Origin: Heyndrickxia ginsengihumi
GTDB lineage: Bacteria; Bacillota; Bacilli; Bacillales; Bacillaceae_C
Assembly: GCF_011008565.1 (NCBI RefSeq)
Contig: NZ_JAAIWK010000005.1
Span: 62,001-126,000 of the forward strand
Length of the DNA: 64,000 nt
Direction of reading: 5' to 3'
Positions 57,586 through 64,000 of this stretch are shown here, piece by piece. A model generated the notes under the pieces. It was not told where the DNA came from and did not search any database. It worked only from the letters and a program-made list of their open reading frames with translations. The translations under genes were made by a program, and so were the position numbers. Numbering within the stretch: position 1 is the first letter of the stretch; each line of letters opens with the position of its first letter.

Positions 57586-58926
57586 ATGAATTATAAAAAG
57601 AAATATGCAATTAGTATTACTCTAATTTTATTAATTTTAATTTTAGGTATTTTATTTTTGAATATAAACTTAACTAAGCATAAATCGAATTCTAACATTA
57701 AATCAATTAATGAAGAAAAAAGCTCAAAAAATAAAATACTTAAAACTTCTTACTATTCTTCTCTTAGACTCAATGTAAAGCAATATGGTGCGATTGGTGA
57801 CGGTCACCATGATGATTGGAAGGCAATTCAATTAGCATTAAATAGAGTAAAAAGTAATGGTGGAGGAACCGTATATATTCCTAATGGCAAATATATTGTT
57901 ACTCACGCATTGCGAATATATAGTAACACTTATTTAAAACTTGCAAAAGATGCTATTATAGTCAGAAAAGATGATGGAACGGTAGTAATTAATGGCGAAG
58001 TGAATGGACAATACACAGGATATAATGGACAAGGAAATATTTTAATTGAAGGAGGAATTTTTTTGATGAATGATTCCTCCAATCCTAAACCTGGGACTGC
58101 TTTTGGAATTGCAAGAGCAAACGGTCTTGTAATACGAAATGTAAAAGTTTTAAATATTGTTAACTCACACGGTATAGATTTAAACTCCTCTAAAAACGTT
58201 GTTATTGAGAATTGCAAATTTATGGGCTTTAAAGATACTACTAACAATAAATCAAGAGGATATGCAGAGGCAGTTCAAATCGCAAATCACACAAAAATTG
58301 GTTTCAGTATATTAGGAGTTTATGATGGGACTCCGTGTGAAAATGTTAAAGTATCTCATTGTATATTTGGTAATAACAGTAAAGACGGGTTCGGTTCATG
58401 GGGAGTAGGTATAGGAGATCACAGTTTAGGAGTAATCGGGAAATATAATAGGCATATACAAATTACGAAAAACACATTTCTAGACTGTTCATTCTCAGGT
58501 ATACATATAAATAGTTATAAGGATACAGAGATAACCGGGAATAGATTTGAGGAATGTGAACATTCTATTTTTGTTTTTACTCCATCTGAAACATACACGT
58601 CGAAGGGTATTATTAATGATAAAATGCAAGTTGGTGAGGATATTTATATAAATAAGAATCAATTTATAAATACACAAAAAGAAAATATTCTTATTTCTGG
58701 AAATATCATAAAGAATAATGAGAAAAGGTATAGTAAAATTAAAATTAATAATAATAATTTTATAAGCACTAATAGAAAAATCAAAAATAATATTCCTAAT
58801 ATTAAACTAGAGCTATGTCAAGGTCTTTTAATAAGAGATAATTATTTTAAAGGAACCACTTATAATATACAACTATTGAACAGTGATGAATCAAGAGTAT
58901 TAAATAATAAATTATTATCTAGTTGA
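57586..58926 (+). CDS. Membrane-anchored right-handed beta-helix protein (pectate-lyase-3-like)
   Basis: The 446-residue protein has an N-terminal membrane anchor (about 8-28) and an outer domain beginning LNVKQYGAIGDGHHDDWKAI, the signature of pectate-lyase-3/GH28-type beta helices, followed by repeated parallel-helix rungs rich in Asn and Ile (GLVIRNVKV, NVVIENCKF, HIQITKNTF, DTEITGNRF). Such proteins degrade or epimerise acidic polysaccharides. Its place after the polymer transferases suggests it processes a surface glycan. The ribosome site is weak. Substrate unknown. Confidence 0.75.
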   Translation: MNYKKKYAISITLILLILILGILFLNINLTKHKSNSNIKSINEEKSSKNKILKTSYYSSLRLNVKQYGAIGDGHHDDWKAIQLALNRVKSNGGGTVYIPNGKYIVTHALRIYSNTYLKLAKDAIIVRKDDGTVVINGEVNGQYTGYNGQGNILIEGGIFLMNDSSNPKPGTAFGIARANGLVIRNVKVLNIVNSHGIDLNSSKNVVIENCKFMGFKDTTNNKSRGYAEAVQIANHTKIGFSILGVYDGTPCENVKVSHCIFGNNSKDGFGSWGVGIGDHSLGVIGKYNRHIQITKNTFLDCSFSGIHINSYKDTEITGNRFEECEHSIFVFTPSETYTSKGIINDKMQVGEDIYINKNQFINTQKENILISGNIIKNNEKRYSKIKINNNNFISTNRKIKNNIPNIKLELCQGLLIRDNYFKGTTYNIQLLNSDESRVLNNKLLSS

Positions 58927-58967
58927 TTCGCATTTTTATGGATTATTGTGATGTTTTGATTATTCAG

Positions 58968-58999
58968 AAGGAGCTATAGTAACATATTAGCTCCTTTTT
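58968..58999 (+). terminator. Rho-independent terminator
   Basis: The stem AAGGAGCTA / TAGCTCCTT ends in TTTT about 40 bp after the beta-helix gene. It separates that gene from tagH. Confidence 0.82.
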
Positions 59000-59119
59000 A
59001 AATGATTTCCTTAAATATTTATTCTTACCGTCGATTTGTAATTTCATTTTTGTTATAGTAAATAAGTGATATAATCTTTTCACTGCACATGAGAGATCAT
59101 TAATTATTGGAGAGAAATT

Positions 59120-60715
59120 ATGAGTCATTCAGTCATTTTCAAAAATGTTACAAAAAAATATAAAATGTACAAAAATAATGCCCAAAAGCTATTAGATGTC
59201 GTTATTCCAGACGGCTATGGTGAAGATTTTTATGCATTGCAAAATATTAGTTTTACTGCTGATGAGGGCGATGTCATCGGAATCATTGGTGTTAACGGTG
59301 CCGGAAAATCTACATTATCAAATTTAATTACCGGTATCATTCCTCCAACTTCAGGTTCAATTGAGGTAAAAGGGCAGGCATCATTAATTGCGATCAATTC
59401 AGGCTTAAATAATAACTTATCTGGTAGAGAGAATATTGAATTAAAATGCTTAATGCTTGGATTTAATAAAAAACAAATTCGCGAGTTAATGCCTGAGATC
59501 ATCGAATTTGCTGATATAGGTAAATTTATTGATCAGCCTGTGAAAAATTATTCAAGCGGTATGAAATCACGGCTAGGATTTGCGATTTCAGTTAACGTTG
59601 ATCCTGATGTTTTAGTAATCGATGAAGCATTATCGGTTGGCGACCAAACATTCACGGATAAATGCTTAGATAAGATGAATGAATTTAAGGAAAAAGGCAA
59701 AACAATCTTTTTCATTAGCCACTCGATTGGACAGGTGAAGAAATTTTGTCAAAAGGCGCTTTGGCTTGAAGCAGGTGAAGTAAAAGCATATGGCACAATT
59801 GAAGAAATCGTACCGGAATACGAAAAGTTTTTAAAAGAGTTTAAAAAAATGTCTAAAGAAGAACAAAAAAACTTTAAACAAATGGTTTTAGAAAAGCGGA
59901 GCAGATTGAGGGAACAGGAACAGAGGGCTGCGAATGATGAAGATGAGCTAATTCCACAGGGACTTTTAAGAGAAAGTAAAAAAAAACATAAAGTAGCTCG
60001 TTATTTTATACGGCTGCTTTATGTAATTATATTCTTGATATTAATCGGCGGCGTAATATACGCGACAAAGTCAGGATTACTTTCAAAACAGCAAAATCAC
60101 AAGTCTTCTGCGGTTCATCACACTGTAGAGCATGCTAAATCGAAGAATACTGTGACAACGGAAAAGACAAAGAAACAGAAAAAAAAGGCTAGTACATTCC
60201 GATATGTCGATGTTCCAAAGGCAAATATTCGAAAATCTCCTGATGGTGCAGCGATTGCTACCGTTAATTTTGGGCAAGCTTTACAGATAAAAACATCGAA
60301 GAAAAATACTGATGGGGTTACGTGGTATAGAGTGTCTTTTGAGGGGTATGAAGGTTGGATTAGCAGTAAGGTTTTGACTAATATTAAGGATGAAAAGAAT
60401 GATGAACAAATTGCTAAGCAAATTGACCAGTTGATCGGTTTTACTCCCTCTTTAAAAGAAGCTATTCCGATGATTGGAAAGAAAAAAGGAGCAGAACAGT
60501 CTTTCGCTTACACTACGTATAAGTATAAAAAAGGTGTTGTAACGGGCTTTACGATAAAAGTCACTGGCTCTTCCCCTTCTGAAGTGGCTGCACAATTAGG
60601 GGAACCCCAGTTAAAATCTGATGATACATTGCTGTACCATGGTTCTAAATATGATTTTATTTTTGTATTATCTACGAATGGAACCATTGATACTTTAACT
60701 GTACTAAAAAGGTAA
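59120..60715 (+). CDS. tagH: Teichoic acid export ABC transporter ATP-binding protein with C-terminal SH3 domain
   Basis: The 531-residue protein has an ABC domain (about 1-245) with Walker A GVNGAGKST (57-65), signature YSSGMKSRLG (about 145) and Walker B VLVIDEALSVGDQ (about 164). A membrane segment lies at about 295-316, an SH3-like domain at about 361-423 (ANIRKSPDG, EGWISSKVL) and a further extracytoplasmic domain to the end. This architecture and length match B. subtilis TagH (about 527), partner of the permease TagG in exporting wall teichoic acid. TagG is not in this window. Codon use returns to that of the flanks here. Confidence 0.92.
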   Translation: MSHSVIFKNVTKKYKMYKNNAQKLLDVVIPDGYGEDFYALQNISFTADEGDVIGIIGVNGAGKSTLSNLITGIIPPTSGSIEVKGQASLIAINSGLNNNLSGRENIELKCLMLGFNKKQIRELMPEIIEFADIGKFIDQPVKNYSSGMKSRLGFAISVNVDPDVLVIDEALSVGDQTFTDKCLDKMNEFKEKGKTIFFISHSIGQVKKFCQKALWLEAGEVKAYGTIEEIVPEYEKFLKEFKKMSKEEQKNFKQMVLEKRSRLREQEQRAANDEDELIPQGLLRESKKKHKVARYFIRLLYVIIFLILIGGVIYATKSGLLSKQQNHKSSAVHHTVEHAKSKNTVTTEKTKKQKKKASTFRYVDVPKANIRKSPDGAAIATVNFGQALQIKTSKKNTDGVTWYRVSFEGYEGWISSKVLTNIKDEKNDEQIAKQIDQLIGFTPSLKEAIPMIGKKKGAEQSFAYTTYKYKKGVVTGFTIKVTGSSPSEVAAQLGEPQLKSDDTLLYHGSKYDFIFVLSTNGTIDTLTVLKR

Positions 60716-60757
60716 AAATCATCGTTCATTTTAAAAGAGATTACAATTACAATTACA

Positions 60758-60826
60758 CAACCTGAGCGTCATTTTAATATTAGAGATAATTGCTCTAGAT
60801 ATTTAGATGACCTCAGGTTGTTTTAT
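60758..60826 (+). terminator. Branched terminator hairpin after tagH
   Basis: ACAACCTGAG and CTCAGGTTGT form the outer stem; the enclosed 50 bases hold a further GTCAT/ATGAC pairing and an AGAG/CTCT stem. TTTTATTT follows. Confidence 0.75.
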
Positions 60827-60865
60827 TTCATTATTGAAATAAAACGATTAATTGTTAAAAAGCTA

Positions 60866-60894
60866 TTGACATATTGATTGAATAGGTGTACTTT
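60866..60894 (+). promoter_or_regulatory. SigA promoter of the met operon
   Basis: TTGACA at 60866-60871 and TACTTT at 60889-60894 are spaced 17 bp. It lies about 25 bp before the riboswitch aptamer. Confidence 0.72.
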
Positions 60895-60918
60895 AATGAA
60901 AAGTGAAAATATTTATAT

Positions 60919-61088
60919 TCTTATCACGAGAGGTCGAGGGAATGGCCCGAAGACGCCTCAGCAACCTTCAATGTTTTGTATTGAAAAGGTGCTAATTCCA
61001 GCAAGCTATTTTTAGTAGCTTGGAAGATAAGAAGAACGACGATTGTGTTCGTATGACAAAGTCTTCTTCTTATAGAAGGCTTTTTTAT
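60919..61088 (+). ncRNA. SAM-I (S-box) riboswitch with terminator
   Basis: The leader shows the S-box core: TTCTTATCACGAGAGG, GAGGGAATGGCCC, GCCTCAGCAACC, AAGGTGCTAATTCCAGCAAG and the closing GATAAGAAGAA. The terminator stem is GTCTTCT / AGAAGGC (61061-61080) followed by six T. The antiterminator is formed by ATAAGAAGAA (61027-61036) pairing with its exact complement TTCTTCTTAT (61063-61072). SAM binding would therefore stop transcription before metI. Confidence 0.95.
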
Positions 61089-61145
61089 TTTATCACAGTG
61101 GATGATTTATTGAATTTAGATACATTACTAAGGAGTGTTTACTGA

Positions 61146-62261
61146 ATGTTTAAAACAGAAACAAAACTTGCTCAAATTGGGAATCGAAGTGAGAGAGCGA
61201 CAGGAGCTGTAAATCCACCTGTTTATTTTTCAACGGCTTATCGTCATGAAGGAATTGGAAAATCTACTGGATATGATTATGTACGAACAGGAAATCCTAC
61301 TCGTCAGCTTCTGGAAGAAGCAATCGCTGATTTAGAATGCGGTGATCAAGGTTTTGCCTGTAGTTCCGGTATGGCCGCAATATTTACTGTGCTTTCTTTA
61401 TTTCAATCCGGAGATGAGTGGATTGTCAGCGAAGACCTATATGGCGGTACTTATCGCTTATTAGAGCAAGGATATAAAAAATGGGGGTTAAGCTGTCGAT
61501 ATGTTAATACATGTTGTCCTAAAGAGATTGAAAGAAATATAACCCCAAAAACAAAAGCAATTTTTATTGAAACTCCAACAAATCCTCTCATGCAGCAAAC
61601 AGACATTTCTGCTGTCTCGGAAATTGCAAAAAAACATGATGTGTTGCTGATTGTTGATAATACATTTTACACTCCTCTTTTACAGCAGCCGATTAAACTT
61701 GGCGCTGATATCGTCATTCATAGTGCAACGAAATATTTAGGCGGTCACAATGATGTTCTGGCAGGACTCATTATTGCCAAAGGAAAAGAGCTTTGCGAGC
61801 AATTAATGCTGTACCATAACGGTGCTGGTGCAACACTAAGTCCATTTGACTCTTGGTTATTGATGAGAGGAATGAAAACTTTAGCTTTAAGAATGGAAAG
61901 ACATGAGAAAAACGCGAAAGCAATTGTTCAATATCTTTCTGAACATGACTGTGTAAAAGATGTTTTGTATCCAGGCAGAGGCGGCATGATTTCTTTTCGG
62001 ATTAAAGATGAAGCATGGGTGAACCCATTTCTTGGAAACCTATCTCTTATTTGCTTTGCGGAAAGTTTAGGCGGAACAGAAAGCTTCATTACATATCCGG
62101 CAACACAAACACATGCTGATATTCCAGAACAGATTCGTATTCAATCTGGCGTTGATAATTGCTTACTGCGTTTTTCTGTCGGTATTGAAGATGCACAAGA
62201 TTTAATTGAAGACTTGGAACAATCATTTGCGAATATTAAAGAAAGGGTGACGTTATCATGA
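61146..62261 (+). CDS. metI: Cystathionine gamma-synthase/O-acetylhomoserine thiolyase
   Basis: The 371-residue PLP enzyme of the Cys/Met metabolism family has PPVYFSTAY, YDYVRTGNPTRQ, SSGMAAI, the VDNTFYTP aspartate strand and the PLP-binding lysine in HSATKYLGGHND. It joins O-acetylhomoserine with cysteine or sulfide. Riboswitch control, length and the following metC match the B. subtilis metIC operon. Its stop overlaps metC by four bases. Confidence 0.92.
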   Translation: MFKTETKLAQIGNRSERATGAVNPPVYFSTAYRHEGIGKSTGYDYVRTGNPTRQLLEEAIADLECGDQGFACSSGMAAIFTVLSLFQSGDEWIVSEDLYGGTYRLLEQGYKKWGLSCRYVNTCCPKEIERNITPKTKAIFIETPTNPLMQQTDISAVSEIAKKHDVLLIVDNTFYTPLLQQPIKLGADIVIHSATKYLGGHNDVLAGLIIAKGKELCEQLMLYHNGAGATLSPFDSWLLMRGMKTLALRMERHEKNAKAIVQYLSEHDCVKDVLYPGRGGMISFRIKDEAWVNPFLGNLSLICFAESLGGTESFITYPATQTHADIPEQIRIQSGVDNCLLRFSVGIEDAQDLIEDLEQSFANIKERVTLS

Positions 62262-63442
62262 CAAATGACACATTTACATTTGAGACAAAGCTTTTACACA
62301 ATAGCCATAAAATTGACCCTGTGACAGGTGCAGTTAGTGTCCCAATTCAGCATGCTTCTACATATCACCAGTTCAATATTGACTCCTTTGGAAAATATGA
62401 CTATAGCCGTTCATTAAATCCGACTAGGGAGGCACTTGAAGATGTTATTGCTGAACTAGAAGGAGGAATAAAAGGTTTCGCATTCTCATCTGGTATGGCC
62501 GCGATATCTACAGCTTTTCTCCTTCTTTCAGCAGGAGATCATGTCGTGATTACTGAAGATGTATATGGCGGTACGTTCCGAATGGTCACAGAAGTATTGA
62601 CTCGCTTTGGTATTGAACATACATTTGTCGATATGACAAATCTAGAAGAAGTTAAACTAGCGATTCAGGATAATACAAAAGCCTTCTACATTGAAACACC
62701 TTCTAATCCGTTATTGAAGGTGACGGATATTCAAGCAATTAGTCAGTTAGCAAAAGAGATTGGTGCACTGACTTATGTTGATAATACTTTTTTAACGCCA
62801 GCTCTACAAAAACCGTTGCAATTTGGAGCAGACATTGTTTTGCATAGTGCAACGAAGTTTTTGTCTGGTCATAGCGATGTCGTAGCGGGGCTTGCTGTTG
62901 TAAAAGATGAGAAGTTAGCTAAAAAGCTTGGATTCTTACAAAATTCCTTTGGGGCCGTTCTCGGTGTTCAAGATGCGTGGCTTGTTTTAAGAGGGCTCAA
63001 AACACTCCATGTGCGACTGGAACAATCGCAAAAATCAGCGATTGAATTAGCAGAGTTCTTACAAGACCATCCGCTTGTTCAAAAAGTGCATTATCCGCAT
63101 CTTGCCTGTCATCCGCAACATCAATTGCAGCAAAAGCAAGCAGCTGGACCTGGTGCAGTGTTATCATTTGAACTAAAGGATGAAGAATTACTGCGTACAT
63201 TTGTATCAAATGTGAAAATCCCTGTATTTGCTGTTAGTCTTGGCGCGGTTGAATCAATTCTATCTTATCCAGCAAAAATGTCACATGCTGCAATGCCGGA
63301 GGAAGAAAGGGAAAAGCGTGGAATTCGTAATAGCTTATTGCGTTTTTCTGTTGGTTTGGAGAATGTTGAGGATCTTAAAAAAGACTTCTCCCAAGCATTT
63401 GAAAAAATTAAAGGCCATTCATTCGCTTACAAAGGAGCTTAA
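62258..63442 (+). CDS. metC: Cystathionine beta-lyase
   Basis: The 394-residue PLP enzyme has STYHQFNIDS, YDYSRSLNPTREALE, SSGMAAIS, VDNTFLTP and the PLP lysine in HSATKFLSGHSDVVAG. It cleaves cystathionine to homocysteine, completing transsulfuration begun by MetI. The ATG lies inside the metI stop (ATGA), so the two are coupled. Confidence 0.92.
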   Translation: MTNDTFTFETKLLHNSHKIDPVTGAVSVPIQHASTYHQFNIDSFGKYDYSRSLNPTREALEDVIAELEGGIKGFAFSSGMAAISTAFLLLSAGDHVVITEDVYGGTFRMVTEVLTRFGIEHTFVDMTNLEEVKLAIQDNTKAFYIETPSNPLLKVTDIQAISQLAKEIGALTYVDNTFLTPALQKPLQFGADIVLHSATKFLSGHSDVVAGLAVVKDEKLAKKLGFLQNSFGAVLGVQDAWLVLRGLKTLHVRLEQSQKSAIELAEFLQDHPLVQKVHYPHLACHPQHQLQQKQAAGPGAVLSFELKDEELLRTFVSNVKIPVFAVSLGAVESILSYPAKMSHAAMPEEEREKRGIRNSLLRFSVGLENVEDLKKDFSQAFEKIKGHSFAYKGA

Positions 63443-63444
63443 TT

Positions 63445-64000
63445 ATGTCAGAACCAGATATGCAACATAAAGAAACGGTAGTTATTCATGCTGATGATGT
63501 TGAAAGTGATGGGGCAATCAATCCACCAATCTATTATTCAGCTACATTTCAGGCAAAGGATGCTGATGAATTTGCAGAAATGGCTGGAACATCGAGACAC
63601 CCGAAGTACTATACACGTTATGGGAATCCTCTCCATACGCGTGTAAGTAAAATAGTCGCCGAACTTGAGGGGACAGAGACGGCATTGGTAACAGGTTCAG
63701 GCATGGGGGCTATTTCCACGACCCTATTAGCATTAGTTCGTGCTGGTGACCATGTTATTGCACAGACAAGGCATTATATGAGTACATCTAAAATTATGGA
63801 TGAAATGCTACCGCGATTTGGGGTAGAAGTCACGGTTGTAGAGCAGGCAGATATTCAGGCATTTAAAGATGCAATACGTCCAAATACAAAGCTGATAATG
63901 GTTGAGACTCCTGCTAATCCAACGCTTGTCGTTACTGATTTGGAAGCAGTCGTAGAGCTAGCACATGCTAATGGGATCATTGTGGTTGCAGATAATACAT
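63445..64000 (+). CDS. PLP-dependent Cys/Met metabolism family enzyme (5' part, truncated by window end)
   Basis: ATG 63445 is two bases after the metC stop, with AAAGGAG upstream, and starts a frame open to the window end (185 codons). It encodes VIHADDVESDGAINPPIYYS, YYTRYGNPLHTRV, GSGMGAISTTLLAL and ETPANPTLVVTDL, all of the MetB/MetC/methionine gamma-lyase family. The PLP lysine lies beyond the window. As a third gene of the S-box operon it may be a methionine gamma-lyase or another gamma-synthase. Confidence 0.85.
   Translation, partial: MSEPDMQHKETVVIHADDVESDGAINPPIYYSATFQAKDADEFAEMAGTSRHPKYYTRYGNPLHTRVSKIVAELEGTETALVTGSGMGAISTTLLALVRAGDHVIAQTRHYMSTSKIMDEMLPRFGVEVTVVEQADIQAFKDAIRPNTKLIMVETPANPTLVVTDLEAVVELAHANGIIVVADNT

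Overview
The window looks like chromosome from a low-GC member of the Bacillaceae. Support for this comes from a complete inositol operon in the Bacillus subtilis gene order, S-box control of metI/metC, a TagH-type teichoic acid ATPase with a C-terminal SH3 domain, purine-rich Shine-Dalgarno sites with frequent GTG/TTG starts, cre boxes, and dispersed repeats of Bacillaceae type. I cannot assign a species from sequence alone.

Region 1 (1-20.8 kb) is a chain of small carboxylate and sugar-acid modules. (a) KdgT-like permease, DUF1537 four-carbon acid-sugar kinase and PdxA2-type dehydrogenase: probably D-threonate or a related tetronate to dihydroxyacetone phosphate. (b) An AHL/gamma-lactone lactonase and a zinc alcohol dehydrogenase, divergent from a PAS/sigma54 activator, with a clear -24/-12 promoter in front of the lactonase; an MFS carrier follows. 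(c) A D-galactonate module: IclR regulator, KDG(al) kinase, KDPG(al) aldolase, DgoD with all catalytic residues in place, and a DgoT-like carrier. (d) A second sugar-acid module: YagE-like aldolase, Ldh2/AllD-like dehydrogenase, MFS carrier, split UxaA-type dehydratase and a D-2-hydroxyacid dehydrogenase, with an IclR regulator convergent to it. Six copies of a palindromic element (arm GGTGCCTGACCCC) lie at the ends of genes in this region and probably act as terminators.

Region 2 (20.8-35 kb) has a DUF4395 membrane protein, two small spore-former-type proteins, and then the myo-inositol regulon: iolR divergent from iolA-B-C-D-E-T-G-H-I-J, with an IolT-type carrier where B. subtilis has iolF. 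Region 3 (35-48 kb) has a secreted M30-like metalloprotease with C-terminal repeats, the 5-oxoprolinase genes pxpBCA on the minus strand, and a LacI-regulated, cre-controlled operon. That operon encodes a TIM-barrel isomerase, KDG kinase, MFS carrier, hexulose-phosphate-synthase-like and phosphohexuloisomerase-like proteins, and a short KDPG aldolase. Two inverted copies of a Bacillaceae intergenic repeat flank this stretch, and a Ser/Gln-rich lipoprotein gene follows.

Region 4 (48.7-60.8 kb) is a cell-wall polymer locus: galU, two CDP-glycerol glycerophosphotransferase-family proteins of 1121 and about 747 residues, a DUF6270/SGNH-like protein, a membrane-anchored right-handed beta-helix protein and tagH. 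The four genes between galU and tagH are visibly more AT-rich than their neighbours, and three share a repeated module of about 130-150 residues. Region 5 (60.8-64 kb) is a SAM-I riboswitch followed by metI, metC and a third PLP-dependent transsulfuration-family gene that runs off the window.

Overall, much of the first 47 kb converts sugar acids and cyclitols to pyruvate and triose or acetyl units through parallel dehydratase-kinase-aldolase routes, each with its own regulator (IclR twice, sigma54 activator, IolR, LacI).
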